Source: Sulfuritortus calidifontis
Lineage (GTDB): Bacteria > Pseudomonadota > Gammaproteobacteria > Burkholderiales > Thiobacillaceae
Reading direction: 5' to 3'
Assembly: GCF_003967275.1 (NCBI RefSeq)
Contig: NZ_AP018721.1
Location: 2,480,001-2,544,000 of the forward strand
DNA: 64,000 bases
Made by a program: the position numbers and the translations under genes
Notes under the pieces: generated by a model
What the model saw: only the letters and a program-made list of their open reading frames with translations
What the model was told of the DNA's origin: nothing
Databases searched by the model: none
Shown: positions 30,545 to 40,846 of the stretch, piece by piece
How the letters are laid out: every line of letters begins with the position of its first letter
Position numbering within the stretch: the stretch's first letter is position 1

Positions 30545-31392
30545 AAAAGTTAGGTAATACCTAACCAAACTGGACCAAATCTGGAAGGATTTGGTCATGA
30601 AGAAATGCCCTGGTTGTGGCTACAGTCGACTGTATCAGTTGGCTGATGGCCGCCACAAATGCAAACGCTGCGGCCATCGCTTTCGCTGGCGTAGCGCGTG
30701 GTCGGCCAGCCGGCTGAGCGACGCCACCAAGCACGAACTGCTGCGTCGCTTCGTTTGGGGCGTGCCGGTTTACCGGCAGCGCTTCGGCGCCTTGGCCAGT
30801 GCGCCGGCGATCGAACGCTTTTACCGGCTGGTGCGTGCTTGCATGGCGTGGGCGGAGGAGTTCCGAGAACCCTTTGCCGGGGCGGTCGAATGCGACGAGA
30901 CCACATTTGGCGGGGCTCGGCACGGCAAACGGGGCTGGGGTGCGGTCGGCAAAGTGATCGTGTTTGGCATCGTCAAGCGCAACGGCCAAGTCAAGGCGAT
31001 GCCGATCGCGGCTCACAGCCGGGCAGAGGTGATGCGCCACATCCAGGCCCATACCCGGGAGGGCGCGTTGTACTACACCGACGAGTGGCAAGCTTACGCG
31101 ACACTGAAGCTGCGGGGTGAGCACGTGGTGATCCGCAAGGAGAAAGGCAAGCCGGTGGGGCGGGACCATATCAACGGCATCGAGGGCTTCTGGAGCTATG
31201 CCAAGAACTGGTTGTATCCTTACCGGGGAGTGCCTCGCAAATACTTCCATCTTTACCTTGGGGAAGTTTGTTACCGTTTCAACCACCGGACTGATGACCT
31301 GAAACCCTTGCTGGTCAAGCTTCTCAAGACCACCAGCATCCAGGATATCAGCCCAAAATTGGTCCAGATTCGTTAGGAATTACCAAAAGTTA
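30545..31392. mobile_element. IS1595-family (ISXO2-like) insertion sequence with 8-bp target duplication
   Basis: The element spans 30553-31384 (832 bp). The ends are imperfect inverted repeats of about 32 bp (GGTAATACCTAACCAAACTG against GGTAATTCCTAACGAATCTG). A perfect direct repeat AAAAGTTA flanks it (30545-30552 and 31385-31392); 8-bp duplications are normal for this family. It contains one intact transposase gene. The preserved duplication suggests a fairly recent insertion. Without it, the short MCP and cheY would be 29 bp apart. Confidence 0.95.
30597..31376 (+). CDS. IS1595-family transposase (ISXO2-like)
   Basis: A 259-residue transposase filling the insertion sequence. An N-terminal zinc ribbon is present (CPGCGYSRLYQL, then CKRCG). 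The DDE-type core shows VECDETTFGG, ALYYTDEWQAY and HINGIEGFWSYAKNWLYPYRG, the pattern of the ISXO2-like DDE domain. The ATG at 30597 is preferred over the TTG at 30591. No frameshift or stop is seen, so it may be active. The last codons run into the right terminal repeat. Confidence 0.94.
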   Translation: MKKCPGCGYSRLYQLADGRHKCKRCGHRFRWRSAWSASRLSDATKHELLRRFVWGVPVYRQRFGALASAPAIERFYRLVRACMAWAEEFREPFAGAVECDETTFGGARHGKRGWGAVGKVIVFGIVKRNGQVKAMPIAAHSRAEVMRHIQAHTREGALYYTDEWQAYATLKLRGEHVVIRKEKGKPVGRDHINGIEGFWSYAKNWLYPYRGVPRKYFHLYLGEVCYRFNHRTDDLKPLLVKLLKTTSIQDISPKLVQIR

Positions 31393-31408
31393 TAGAGAGA
31401 GGTGAGCC

Positions 31409-31774
31409 ATGGGCAAAGTCGTACTGACCGTTGACGATTCCGCATCCATTCGCCAGATGGTGTCGTTCACGCTGAAAAGCGCCGGCTACGAAGTGGTCGA
31501 GGCCGTCGACGGCGAGGACGGCCTGAACAAGGCCAAAACCAAGGCCGCCGACCTGGTGCTGACCGACCAGAACATGCCGAAGATGGACGGCATCACCCTG
31601 ATCAAGACCCTGCGCGGCCTGCCCCAGTACAAATCGACGCCCATCCTGGTGCTGACCACCGAGTCGTCCGACGCCATGAAAACGGCCGGCCGTTCGGCCG
31701 GCGCCACCGGCTGGCTGGTCAAGCCCTTCGACCCGCAAAAGCTGCTGGACGTCGTGAAAAAAGTGATCGGCTGA
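31409..31774 (+). CDS. cheY: Chemotaxis response regulator CheY
   Basis: Single-domain receiver of 121 residues that is phosphorylated by CheA and signals to the motor. The acidic pair is Asp9/Asp10, the phosphoacceptor is Asp53 (LTDQNMPKMDG), Thr in LVLTTESSD and Lys in WLVKPFDP complete the active site. It is preceded by a good ribosome site (GAGAGAGGTGAG). It now lies 24 bp after the IS end; originally it was closely linked to the short MCP gene. CheA follows 39 bp downstream. Confidence 0.93.
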   Translation: MGKVVLTVDDSASIRQMVSFTLKSAGYEVVEAVDGEDGLNKAKTKAADLVLTDQNMPKMDGITLIKTLRGLPQYKSTPILVLTTESSDAMKTAGRSAGATGWLVKPFDPQKLLDVVKKVIG

Positions 31775-31813
31775 GTTCGCGCCCAACAAAATTCACTGGC
31801 AGGGAGGACGGCG

Positions 31814-34144
31814 ATGGCCATCGACATGAGCCAGTTCTACCAGGTCTTCTTCGAAGAGGCGAAGGAGCATCTGGACAATATGGAAAGCCTGCTGCTCGCG
31901 CTCGACGTGGACGCCCCTTCGCTCGACGACCTCAACGCCATCTTCCGGGCCGCCCACTCGATCAAAGGCGGCAGCGGCACCTTCGGCTTCACCGACATGA
32001 CCGAGGTGACCCATGTCCTGGAGACCCTGCTCGACCGCCTGCGCAAGGGCGAACTGCAACCGACCACGGAGATGGTCGACGCCTTCCTGACTGCCGGCGA
32101 TGTGCTGCGGGCGCAACTGGAACACCATCAGGGCGGCCCCGAGGCCGATCCGGCGGCCATCGCAGACGTCTGTCAGCGACTCGAACACCTGGCCAGCGAC
32201 GAAACGCCCGCCGCCAGCGAAACCGCATCCAGCCCCATGGCGGCCGCACATCCGGTCTGCCACTACCGCATCGAATGCCCGCTCGCCCTTGAGCTGGCAG
32301 GCAACGAGCAGGCCATCGACAACCTGATCGCCGGCCTGGGCGAACTGGCCGCGATCGAGGTGGAGCATCGCCCGACCCCCGCCGATCCCCGCCTGGTTGC
32401 GCTGCTGACCACCGACAAGCAGCCGGCCGAATTGCGCGATGCCCTGGACTTCTACGCCTCCGGCGACGATATCGCCATTCACCCGGTCGACGCTGCGGCA
32501 ACCGCTGCCGAGGACGAGGGCTACGGCTTCTTCGTGGAGATCGCCAACGAGCCGGCCGGCGCCGGCGAAGGATTTAGTACCAGCGTAACGCCGGCTGCGC
32601 CGGCATTAGCCTCCACTGAAACTGAAGGTTTTGGTTTCTTCGACGAGGCGCCCGGCGCACCGGCGAGCGCAACCGCCACCGAGGGTTACGGCTTCTTCGA
32701 CGCCGCGCCGGGCGCCCCGGCCAATGCGCCGGCTGCTGTCCACGAAGAGGCAGGCTTCGGCCTGTTTCTCGATGCCCCCGGTGCCGGCGGTGCGTCCGCC
32801 AGCCCGGCGCCGGCCGCACCGGCTACCGCACCTGCCGCGCCGCCAGCCAGCCAGGCCGGCCGCCGCGCCAGCGACAACCCAAGCGTGGAGGTGGCCAAGA
32901 CCGGCCGGCGCGAGGCCGACAAGACCAGCACGACCAGCAGCGCCGAATCCAGCATCCGGGTTTCGGTCGAAAAGGTCGACCAGCTGATCAACCTGGTCGG
33001 CGAGCTGGTGATCACCCAGGCCATGCTAGCCCAGTCGACCCAGCATCTGGACCCGGTCGAGGCCGAGCGCATCCTGGCCGGCATCGACCTGCTCGCGCGC
33101 AACACCCGCGACCTGCAGGAATCGGTGATGTCGATCCGCATGCTGCCGATGAGCACGGTCTTCTCCCGCTTCCCGCGGGTGGTGCGCGATCTGGCCGGCA
33201 AGCTGGGCAAACAGGTTGAACTCAAGACCCTGGGCGAGAACACCGAGCTGGACAAGGGCTTGATCGAAAAGATCGCCGACCCGCTGACCCACCTGGTGCG
33301 CAACAGCCTGGACCACGGCATCGAGACACCGGAAAAACGTCTGGCCGCCGGCAAGCCGGCCAAGGGCACCATCACCCTCAAGGCCGCGCATCAGGGCGGC
33401 AATATCATCATCGAGGTCATCGACGACGGCGCCGGCCTCAATCGCGAGCGCATCCTGAACAAGGCGAAGGAGCGCGGTCTGGCGGTGCACGATAACATGC
33501 CCGACCAGGAGGTCTGGCAGCTCATCTTCGCCCCCGGCTTCTCCACCGCCGAACAGATCACCGATGTCTCCGGCCGCGGTGTCGGCATGGACGTGGTCAA
33601 GCGCAACATCGAGGGCATGGGCGGCAAGGTCGAACTGCACTCGGCCGAGGGCTTCGGCACCCGCACCGTGATCGGTCTGCCACTGACCCTGGCCATCCTC
33701 GACGGCATGTCGGTCGGGGTCGGCGACGAGACCTACATCGTGCCGCTCACCCTTGTGATCGAGTCGCTGCAACCGGCCGCCGACGACATCAAGACCATCG
33801 CCGGCGAAGGCCGCGTGGTGCACATCCGCGGCGAATACCTGCCGCTGATCCCGCTCGGCGCCGTGTTCAACCTGGAGCGCGCGCTGGACGACCCGACCCG
33901 CGGCATCGTCATGGTGGTCGAGGTCGAAAACGGCAAGGCGGCGCTGTTCGTCGACGAGCTGCTGGGCCAGCACCAGGTGGTGATCAAGAGCCTGGAGAGC
34001 AACTACCGCAAGGTGCCCGGCGTTTCCGGCGCCACCATCATGGGCGATGGCCGGGTCGCGCTGATCCTGGACATCGCCGCCGTCGCCCGCATGGGCTTGC
34101 AGATCAACCGCAGGAAATACGGCCAGAACCAGCTGGCCGCCTAA
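31814..34144 (+). CDS. cheA: Chemotaxis histidine kinase CheA
   Basis: Core kinase of the chemotaxis array; 776 residues. The P1 Hpt domain has the phosphorylated His48 ([15 protein letters not shown]). A P2-like region (about 150-225) is followed by a low-complexity linker with four copies of a (E/A)G(Y/F)G(F/L)F motif at 235-240, 271-276, 290-295 and 313-318, the last three each followed by an (A)PGA run. Dimerisation ([18 protein letters not shown]), the HATPase domain (N-box [21 protein letters not shown]) and the CheW-like P5 end the protein. It is tightly spaced with cheY upstream and cheW downstream. Confidence 0.95.
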   Translation: MAIDMSQFYQVFFEEAKEHLDNMESLLLALDVDAPSLDDLNAIFRAAHSIKGGSGTFGFTDMTEVTHVLETLLDRLRKGELQPTTEMVDAFLTAGDVLRAQLEHHQGGPEADPAAIADVCQRLEHLASDETPAASETASSPMAAAHPVCHYRIECPLALELAGNEQAIDNLIAGLGELAAIEVEHRPTPADPRLVALLTTDKQPAELRDALDFYASGDDIAIHPVDAAATAAEDEGYGFFVEIANEPAGAGEGFSTSVTPAAPALASTETEGFGFFDEAPGAPASATATEGYGFFDAAPGAPANAPAAVHEEAGFGLFLDAPGAGGASASPAPAAPATAPAAPPASQAGRRASDNPSVEVAKTGRREADKTSTTSSAESSIRVSVEKVDQLINLVGELVITQAMLAQSTQHLDPVEAERILAGIDLLARNTRDLQESVMSIRMLPMSTVFSRFPRVVRDLAGKLGKQVELKTLGENTELDKGLIEKIADPLTHLVRNSLDHGIETPEKRLAAGKPAKGTITLKAAHQGGNIIIEVIDDGAGLNRERILNKAKERGLAVHDNMPDQEVWQLIFAPGFSTAEQITDVSGRGVGMDVVKRNIEGMGGKVELHSAEGFGTRTVIGLPLTLAILDGMSVGVGDETYIVPLTLVIESLQPAADDIKTIAGEGRVVHIRGEYLPLIPLGAVFNLERALDDPTRGIVMVVEVENGKAALFVDELLGQHQVVIKSLESNYRKVPGVSGATIMGDGRVALILDIAAVARMGLQINRRKYGQNQLAA

Positions 34145-34158
34145 ATCGGGGAAGCGCT

Positions 34159-34644
34159 ATGGAACAGATGGAACAGAGCATGGCCGCCGCCTCGGGCGAA
34201 TACCTCACCTTCGTCCTGGGCAAGGAAGAGTACGGCATCGACATCCTCAAGGTGCAGGAGATTCGCGGCTACGAGGCGCCGACCACCATCGCCAATGCCC
34301 CGGCCTTCCTCAAGGGCGTGATCAATCTGCGCGGCGTCATCGTCCCGATCATCGACCTGCGGATCAAGTTCAACCTGGGCGAGCCGACCTATGACCAGTT
34401 CACCGTGGTCATCATCCTCAATGTGGCCAACCGCATCGTCGGCATCGTGGTCGACGGTGTCTCCGACGTCATCCAGCTGAACAGTGACACCCTGCGTCCC
34501 GCGCCGGACTTCAGCTCCACCCTGGATGCCCGCTACATTATCGGCCTCGGCACCCTCGATCAGCGAATGATCATCGTGGTCGACATCGAAAAGCTCATGA
34601 CCAGCCAGGACATGGCCCTGGTCGAAGAAGCCGCTGCGAGCTGA
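34159..34644 (+). CDS. cheW: Chemotaxis adaptor CheW
   Basis: Scaffold protein joining receptors to CheA, 161 residues, single CheW domain. Conserved segments are [51 protein letters not shown] (several beta-strands), then [13 protein letters not shown] and [21 protein letters not shown]. It starts 14 bp after cheA and is followed 13 bp later by the first large MCP gene, so it is clearly part of the operon. Confidence 0.95.
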   Translation: MEQMEQSMAAASGEYLTFVLGKEEYGIDILKVQEIRGYEAPTTIANAPAFLKGVINLRGVIVPIIDLRIKFNLGEPTYDQFTVVIILNVANRIVGIVVDGVSDVIQLNSDTLRPAPDFSSTLDARYIIGLGTLDQRMIIVVDIEKLMTSQDMALVEEAAAS

Positions 34645-34657
34645 GCAGGAGACCGCG

Positions 34658-37000
34658 ATGCGCACCAATCTTCCTGTCACCAACGTCGAGCACAAGCTGC
34701 GCCCCGGCGAATTCATCGTCTCCACGACCGACCGCAAGGGCCTGATCACCTACGTCAACCCGACCTTCGTCGAGATCAGCGGCTTCACCGAACAGGAACT
34801 GATCGGCGCCCCGCACAACATCGTGCGTCACCCGGACATGCCGCCCCCGGCCTTCGCCGACCTCTGGACCACCCTGGAGAAAGGCAAGCCCTGGAGCGGA
34901 CTGGTCAAGAACCGCTGCAAGAACGGCGATTACTATTGGGTGCGAGCCAACGCCGCCCCCATCTGGCAGGGCGACAGCATCGCCGGCTACATCTCGGTGC
35001 GCACCGCCCCGAGCGATGCCGAGATCGCCGCGGCCGAGGCCATCTACCGCGCCGTGCGCGATGGCCGCGCCGGCAAGGTCATGGTCCTGGAAGGCGCCGT
35101 GGTCTCCGCCCGCGTCCCGGCCGTGATCTGGCGGCGGATCACCACCTCCTCGCTGAAGGCACGCCTGATCGCGCTCATCGCCATCACCGGCGGCCTGCCC
35201 TTGCTGTCCAGCCTGCTGCTGGATGGCATGACCGCCATCGCCCTGAACGCCATCAGCCTGGCCGCAGGCGCCTTGATCGGCATCTGGGCCTATCGCGACG
35301 TGAGCCGACCCCTGGCCAAGGCGGTCAAGGACATGACCCAGATCTCCCAGGGCCACATGGACGTCGCCACCCTGGCCGGCGCCGACAACGAGGTCGGCCA
35401 CGCGCTGTCGGCGCTCAAGGCCCTGCACATCCGGGTCGGCTTCGACCTGGCCGAAACCAAGCGGGTGGCGGAGGAGGCGCTTCGGATCAAGATTGGTCTG
35501 GACAACGTGAGCACCGGGGTGATGATTGCCGACACCGAGCGCAAGATCATCTACGTGAACAAGTCGGTGGTCGACATCCTGTCCCGCGCCGAGGACGACA
35601 TCAAGAAGCAGCTGCCCAACTTCTCGGCCAAGACCCTGGTCGGCACCAACATCGACGTGTTCCACAAGAACCCGGCCCACCAAGCCCAGCTACTGGCCAA
35701 CCTGAACGGCACCCACAGCGCGGCGCTGACCATCGGTCCGCGCAGCATGGTGGTGCGCGCCAGCCCGGTGATCAACGAGCGCGGCCAGCGCCTGGGCGCC
35801 GTGGCCGAGTGGACCGACCGCACGGCCGAAGTGGCGGTGGAGAAGGAAGTGGCCGAGCTGGTCAACGCCGCCGCGGCCGGCGACTTCAGCCGCCGGCTGA
35901 ACCCGGCCGGCAAGGAAGGCTTCTTCCTGCAACTGGCCGAGGGCATCAACAAGCTGGTCGAGACCTCCGAGCGCGGCATGAACGACGTGGCCGAGGTGCT
36001 CAAGGCCCTGTCCGAAGGCGACCTGACCCGCCAGATGGAAGGCGACTACGAAGGCCTGTTCGCCGAGCTCAAGGACAGCGCCAACACCACCAGCTCGCGC
36101 CTGCGCGAGATCGTCGGCCAGATTCGCGAGGCGACCGACGCCATCAACACCGCCGCCCGCGAGATCGCCACCGGCAACGCCGACCTCTCGAGCCGGACCG
36201 AGAGCCAGGCCTCTTCTCTGGAGGAGACCGCCTCCAGCATGGACGAGCTGACCAGCACGGTGAAACAGAACGCCGACAACGCCCGCCAGGCCAACCAGCT
36301 GGCCCAGGGTGCCTCCGACATCGCGGTCAAGGGCGGCGAGATGGTGGGCGAGGTGGTGCAGACCATGAGCGCGATCTCCGAGAGCTCGAGCAAGATCGCC
36401 GACATCATCAGCGTGATCGACGGCATCGCCTTCCAGACCAACATCCTGGCGCTGAACGCGGCGGTGGAGGCGGCCCGGGCCGGCGAACAGGGTCGCGGCT
36501 TCGCCGTGGTCGCCGGCGAGGTGCGCAATCTGGCCCAGAGGAGTGCGGCCGCCGCCAAGGAGATCAAGCAGCTGATCAACGACTCGGTGGACAAGGTCGA
36601 TGCCGGCTACAAGGTGGTCGAGCAGGCCGGCAACACCATGCAGGAGATCGTGCAGTCGGTGAAGCGGGTGACCGACATCATGGCCGAGATCAACGCGGCC
36701 TCGACCGAGCAGAGCCAGGGCATCGAGCAGGTCAATGCGGCGGTGGCCCAGATGGACGAGATGACCCAGCAGAACGCCGCCCTGGTCGAGCAGGCGGCCG
36801 CTGCCGCCGAGTCCTTGCAGGACCAGGCCGACGGCCTGGCCCAGGCGGTGGCGGTGTTCAAGGTCGGCGGCGGTGCCGGCAGCCTGGCCGCCCCGCGTCA
36901 GGCCGTGACCCGGGCGCCCCAGCCGTCCCGCCCCGCGCCCAGGCCGGCCTCCCGTCCCGCCACGGCCGCCACCGACGAGGATGAATGGCAGGAGTTCTGA
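34658..37000 (+). CDS. Aer-like PAS-containing methyl-accepting chemotaxis protein
   Basis: A 780-residue receptor without a periplasmic domain. An N-terminal PAS (about 15-120) with the Aer-type motif RHPDMP precedes a hydrophobic hairpin (about 169-213), a HAMP-like helix, a second PAS (about 280-385) and the MCP signalling hairpin ([23 protein letters not shown]). The first PAS is of the redox/FAD type in Aer, so energy taxis is possible. The tail ends DEDEWQEF: a WxxF tether for CheR/CheB. From residue 273 to the end it is identical or nearly so to the next MCP. It follows cheW by 13 bp. Confidence 0.92.
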   Translation: MRTNLPVTNVEHKLRPGEFIVSTTDRKGLITYVNPTFVEISGFTEQELIGAPHNIVRHPDMPPPAFADLWTTLEKGKPWSGLVKNRCKNGDYYWVRANAAPIWQGDSIAGYISVRTAPSDAEIAAAEAIYRAVRDGRAGKVMVLEGAVVSARVPAVIWRRITTSSLKARLIALIAITGGLPLLSSLLLDGMTAIALNAISLAAGALIGIWAYRDVSRPLAKAVKDMTQISQGHMDVATLAGADNEVGHALSALKALHIRVGFDLAETKRVAEEALRIKIGLDNVSTGVMIADTERKIIYVNKSVVDILSRAEDDIKKQLPNFSAKTLVGTNIDVFHKNPAHQAQLLANLNGTHSAALTIGPRSMVVRASPVINERGQRLGAVAEWTDRTAEVAVEKEVAELVNAAAAGDFSRRLNPAGKEGFFLQLAEGINKLVETSERGMNDVAEVLKALSEGDLTRQMEGDYEGLFAELKDSANTTSSRLREIVGQIREATDAINTAAREIATGNADLSSRTESQASSLEETASSMDELTSTVKQNADNARQANQLAQGASDIAVKGGEMVGEVVQTMSAISESSSKIADIISVIDGIAFQTNILALNAAVEAARAGEQGRGFAVVAGEVRNLAQRSAAAAKEIKQLINDSVDKVDAGYKVVEQAGNTMQEIVQSVKRVTDIMAEINAASTEQSQGIEQVNAAVAQMDEMTQQNAALVEQAAAAAESLQDQADGLAQAVAVFKVGGGAGSLAAPRQAVTRAPQPSRPAPRPASRPATAATDEDEWQEF
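35474..37000 (+). repeat. 1527-bp repeat, copy 1 (3' part of first large MCP gene)
   Basis: First copy of a direct repeat whose second copy is at 38368-39894 (constant offset 2894 bp). It encodes the second PAS, HAMP region, signalling domain and tether. I see one base difference (C in copy 1, T in copy 2, near the 5' end of the repeat) and no indels. Homology stops exactly after the TGA stop codon. Confidence 0.93.
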
Positions 37001-37086
37001 ACATGCCCGACAACCGGAAACCCGAATATCGCTCGCCCTGCCGCATGACACGGGCCGGGCAAATCGCTTAAACCGAGGAGGAAACC

Positions 37087-39894
37087 ATGCGCGTCAACAT
37101 GCCAGTCACCGGAAGGGAATATGTCCTGCGCGACGATCACATGATCGTGTCCAAGACCGACACGCGCGGCATCATCACCTACATCAACAAGGACTTCCTC
37201 GAAGTTTCCGGCTTCACCGAAGAAGAGCTGATCGGTGCGCCGCACAACATCGTGCGCCACCCGGACATGCCGCCCGAGGCCTTCGCCGACCTCTGGGAGA
37301 CCCTGCAGAAGGGCATGCCCTGGACCGCCATGGTCAAGAACCGTTGCAAGAACGGCGACCACTATTGGGTGCTGGCCAACGCCGCGCCGATCCGCGAAGG
37401 CGGCCAGGTGGTCGGCTACATGTCGGTACGCAGCAAGCCCACCCCGCAGCAGATCGAAGCGGCCAGCCGTATCTACGCCTCGATCAAGGCCGGCGAAAAA
37501 ACCTGGAAGGTGGTGCACGGCCGGGTCGAGAAGAACACCCCGCTGTCCAGGCTCAAGCTGCTCAAGAACATCAGCATCAAGGGCCGCCTGGCCAGCATGG
37601 TCGGTCTGGCCAGTCTGCTGTTGCTCGCGGTCGGCGGCCTCGGCCTGTTCGGCCTCAACCAGTCAAACGAGGATCTGCGCGGTGTCTATGAGGACCACAC
37701 CATCGCCCTCGGCCAACTCGATCGAATCACGCGCAACCTGGTCAACAACCGGCTGAACATGGCCGAGACCCTGCTCGACCCCAGCCCCGAGAGCGTCCGC
37801 AGTCACCTGGCCGACACCGAAAAGCGGATCGATGAGATCAACAAAACCTGGGAGGCCTACATGGCCGTCGACCGGCCACCGGAGGAGAGGACCGCGGCCG
37901 AGCAGTTCGCCGCCGATCGGACACGTTTCGTCAAGGAAGGCCTGCGGCCGACCATGGAAGCCCTGCGCGCAGGCCAGATCAACGAAGCGCGCCAGCTCTA
38001 TGGCAAGCTCGACGAGCTATTCAAACCGGTACGCAAGAGCATCAATGGCCTGATCGACCGGCAGCTCGAAGCTGCCAACGCCGCCCATGAGGCCTCCGGC
38101 GAGCGCTATGCCACGATCCGAAACCTGAGCATCGCCGCCATCGTCCTAGGCTTGACCTTGCTGGTCGCCATGGGCGCGATCCTGATCCGCGTCATCACCC
38201 GGCCGCTCAACCGCGCAGTCGAGGTGTTCAACAACATCTCCGGCGGCAACTACAAGAACCATATCGAGATCGAGCACGAGGACGAGGTCGGCAGCGTGCT
38301 CAACGCCCTGCGTTCGATGCAGACCAAGATGGGCTTCGACGTGGCCGAGACCCAGCGCGTCGCCGACGAGGCGCTTCGGATCAAGATTGGTCTGGACAAC
38401 GTGAGCACTGGGGTGATGATTGCCGACACCGAGCGCAAGATCATCTACGTGAACAAGTCGGTGGTCGACATCCTGTCCCGCGCCGAGGACGACATCAAGA
38501 AGCAGCTGCCCAACTTCTCGGCCAAGACCCTGGTCGGCACCAACATCGACGTGTTCCACAAGAACCCGGCCCACCAAGCCCAGCTACTGGCCAACCTGAA
38601 CGGCACCCACAGCGCGGCGCTGACCATCGGTCCGCGCAGCATGGTGGTGCGCGCCAGCCCGGTGATCAACGAGCGCGGCCAGCGCCTGGGCGCCGTGGCC
38701 GAGTGGACCGACCGCACGGCCGAAGTGGCGGTGGAGAAGGAAGTGGCCGAGCTGGTCAACGCCGCCGCGGCCGGCGACTTCAGCCGCCGGCTGAACCCGG
38801 CCGGCAAGGAAGGCTTCTTCCTGCAACTGGCCGAGGGCATCAACAAGCTGGTCGAGACCTCCGAGCGCGGCATGAACGACGTGGCCGAGGTGCTCAAGGC
38901 CCTGTCCGAAGGCGACCTGACCCGCCAGATGGAAGGCGACTACGAAGGCCTGTTCGCCGAGCTCAAGGACAGCGCCAACACCACCAGCTCGCGCCTGCGC
39001 GAGATCGTCGGCCAGATTCGCGAGGCGACCGACGCCATCAACACCGCCGCCCGCGAGATCGCCACCGGCAACGCCGACCTCTCGAGCCGGACCGAGAGCC
39101 AGGCCTCTTCTCTGGAGGAGACCGCCTCCAGCATGGACGAGCTGACCAGCACGGTGAAACAGAACGCCGACAACGCCCGCCAGGCCAACCAGCTGGCCCA
39201 GGGTGCCTCCGACATCGCGGTCAAGGGCGGCGAGATGGTGGGCGAGGTGGTGCAGACCATGAGCGCGATCTCCGAGAGCTCGAGCAAGATCGCCGACATC
39301 ATCAGCGTGATCGACGGCATCGCCTTCCAGACCAACATCCTGGCGCTGAACGCGGCGGTGGAGGCGGCCCGGGCCGGCGAACAGGGTCGCGGCTTCGCCG
39401 TGGTCGCCGGCGAGGTGCGCAATCTGGCCCAGAGGAGTGCGGCCGCCGCCAAGGAGATCAAGCAGCTGATCAACGACTCGGTGGACAAGGTCGATGCCGG
39501 CTACAAGGTGGTCGAGCAGGCCGGCAACACCATGCAGGAGATCGTGCAGTCGGTGAAGCGGGTGACCGACATCATGGCCGAGATCAACGCGGCCTCGACC
39601 GAGCAGAGCCAGGGCATCGAGCAGGTCAATGCGGCGGTGGCCCAGATGGACGAGATGACCCAGCAGAACGCCGCCCTGGTCGAGCAGGCGGCCGCTGCCG
39701 CCGAGTCCTTGCAGGACCAGGCCGACGGCCTGGCCCAGGCGGTGGCGGTGTTCAAGGTCGGCGGCGGTGCCGGCAGCCTGGCCGCCCCGCGTCAGGCCGT
39801 GACCCGGGCGCCCCAGCCGTCCCGCCCCGCGCCCAGGCCGGCCTCCCGTCCCGCCACGGCCGCCACCGACGAGGATGAATGGCAGGAGTTCTGA
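37087..39894 (+). CDS. Transmembrane PAS/four-helix-bundle methyl-accepting chemotaxis protein
   Basis: A 935-residue receptor. An Aer-like N-terminal PAS (about 15-120) is followed by TM1 (about 167-190), a periplasmic helical bundle of about 155 residues (191-345), TM2 (346-369), HAMP, a second PAS and the MCP signalling domain with a WxxF tether at the C-terminus (EDEWQEF). Residues 428-935 match residues 273-780 of the preceding MCP. The cytoplasmic PAS before a periplasmic sensor gives it two possible sensing sites. The ribosome site is strong (GAGGAGG), 86 bp after the previous stop. Confidence 0.92.
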   Translation: MRVNMPVTGREYVLRDDHMIVSKTDTRGIITYINKDFLEVSGFTEEELIGAPHNIVRHPDMPPEAFADLWETLQKGMPWTAMVKNRCKNGDHYWVLANAAPIREGGQVVGYMSVRSKPTPQQIEAASRIYASIKAGEKTWKVVHGRVEKNTPLSRLKLLKNISIKGRLASMVGLASLLLLAVGGLGLFGLNQSNEDLRGVYEDHTIALGQLDRITRNLVNNRLNMAETLLDPSPESVRSHLADTEKRIDEINKTWEAYMAVDRPPEERTAAEQFAADRTRFVKEGLRPTMEALRAGQINEARQLYGKLDELFKPVRKSINGLIDRQLEAANAAHEASGERYATIRNLSIAAIVLGLTLLVAMGAILIRVITRPLNRAVEVFNNISGGNYKNHIEIEHEDEVGSVLNALRSMQTKMGFDVAETQRVADEALRIKIGLDNVSTGVMIADTERKIIYVNKSVVDILSRAEDDIKKQLPNFSAKTLVGTNIDVFHKNPAHQAQLLANLNGTHSAALTIGPRSMVVRASPVINERGQRLGAVAEWTDRTAEVAVEKEVAELVNAAAAGDFSRRLNPAGKEGFFLQLAEGINKLVETSERGMNDVAEVLKALSEGDLTRQMEGDYEGLFAELKDSANTTSSRLREIVGQIREATDAINTAAREIATGNADLSSRTESQASSLEETASSMDELTSTVKQNADNARQANQLAQGASDIAVKGGEMVGEVVQTMSAISESSSKIADIISVIDGIAFQTNILALNAAVEAARAGEQGRGFAVVAGEVRNLAQRSAAAAKEIKQLINDSVDKVDAGYKVVEQAGNTMQEIVQSVKRVTDIMAEINAASTEQSQGIEQVNAAVAQMDEMTQQNAALVEQAAAAAESLQDQADGLAQAVAVFKVGGGAGSLAAPRQAVTRAPQPSRPAPRPASRPATAATDEDEWQEF
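38368..39894 (+). repeat. 1527-bp repeat, copy 2 (3' part of second large MCP gene)
   Basis: Second copy of the direct repeat starting at 35474. The 5' portions of the two genes are clearly homologous in the first PAS (both have [15 protein letters not shown]) but well diverged, whereas this half is essentially identical, including synonymous sites. That contrast points to recent gene conversion or a partial duplication. Confidence 0.93.
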
Positions 39895-39911
39895 GCTAGC
39901 CGCACCCAGTC

Positions 39912-39941
39912 GCTGTCGGGCCAAGGCCTTGGCCCGACAGC
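39912..39941. repeat. 30-bp perfect palindrome between the MCP block and cheR
   Basis: A perfect, loop-free inverted repeat centred at 39926/39927; its left half is GCTGTCGGGCCAAGG. In RNA it forms a 13-bp stem with a 4-nt loop. No T-run follows. It lies 17 bp after the MCP stop and 39 bp before cheR, so it could be a processing or attenuation hairpin, or a symmetric protein-binding site. Confidence 0.75.
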
Positions 39942-39979
39942 TCGTATCGATTCGAACCTATTGCTAGCGAAGCTAAGCC

Positions 39980-40846
39980 ATGGCGATCAGCAATTTCCCC
40001 GGCAACCGGGCAGACCGCGAGTTCGATTTCACCCAGCGCGACTTCGAAGAGGTGCGCAAGCTGATCTATGCGCATGCCGGCATCAGCCTGTCGGATGCCA
40101 AGGTCGACATGGTCTACAGCCGCCTCGCCCGCCGGTTGCGGGCGACCGGCCTGACCACCTTCCAGGATTATCTGGCGCTGCTCAGGGGCAACGACGAGGC
40201 CGAATGGGAGGCCTTCGTCAATTCCCTGACCACCAACCTCACCTCGTTCTTCCGTGAGGCACACCACTTCACCATCCTCAAGGATTTCCTCAAGCAGCGG
40301 CGCGAGCGCCCGATCAACATCTGGTGCTGCGCCTCGTCGACCGGCGAGGAGCCCTATTCGATCGCGATGACCGCGATCGAGAGTCTCGGCGACGGCGCCG
40401 GCACGGCGGTCAAGATCCAGGCCTCCGACCTCGACACCAACGTCCTGCGCAAGGCCCAGGATGGCATCTATCCGATCGATCGGATCAGCAAGCTGTCCGA
40501 GGCCCAGCAGCGTCGTTTCTTCCTCAAGGGCACCGGCGGCAAGGAAGGCATGGCCCGGGTGCGGCCGGAGCTGCAGGGCATGATCAACTATTTCCGGCTC
40601 AACCTGCTGGACAAGCACTGGTCGGTGAAAGGCCCGCTGGATGCCATCTTCTGCCGCAACGTCATGATCTATTTCGACAAGCCGACCCAGTACAAGATCC
40701 TGCAGCAGATGAAGCCGCTCTTGAAGCCGGACGGCCTGCTCTTCCTCGGCCACTCCGAGGCGCTCTACCACGCCTCCGACTTGTTCCGCCTGCGCGGCCA
40801 GACCGTCTACGTCCACGCCGAGGCCGCCGGGAAGGGGCACAAATGA
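39980..40846 (+). CDS. cheR: Chemotaxis glutamate O-methyltransferase CheR
   Basis: S-adenosylmethionine-dependent methyltransferase that methylates MCP glutamates for adaptation; 288 residues. An N-terminal helical domain (about 15-85) precedes the Rossmann core with WCCASSTGEEPYSIAM (AdoMet motif I), ASDLDTNVLRKAQ, and IFCRNVMIYFD. CheR beta-subdomain contacts with WxxF tethers are plausible given the receptors encoded upstream. Its TGA overlaps the cheD start (ATGA). Confidence 0.95.
   Translation: MAISNFPGNRADREFDFTQRDFEEVRKLIYAHAGISLSDAKVDMVYSRLARRLRATGLTTFQDYLALLRGNDEAEWEAFVNSLTTNLTSFFREAHHFTILKDFLKQRRERPINIWCCASSTGEEPYSIAMTAIESLGDGAGTAVKIQASDLDTNVLRKAQDGIYPIDRISKLSEAQQRRFFLKGTGGKEGMARVRPELQGMINYFRLNLLDKHWSVKGPLDAIFCRNVMIYFDKPTQYKILQQMKPLLKPDGLLFLGHSEALYHASDLFRLRGQTVYVHAEAAGKGHK

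Noticed and set aside
34658-39894. Tandem MCP repeat as a pure assembly artefact
   Set aside because: The 5' halves are diverged and have different domain plans, and the intergenic sequences after the two copies differ, so two real genes exist. Collapse or chimerism of the 3' halves cannot be fully excluded without reads.
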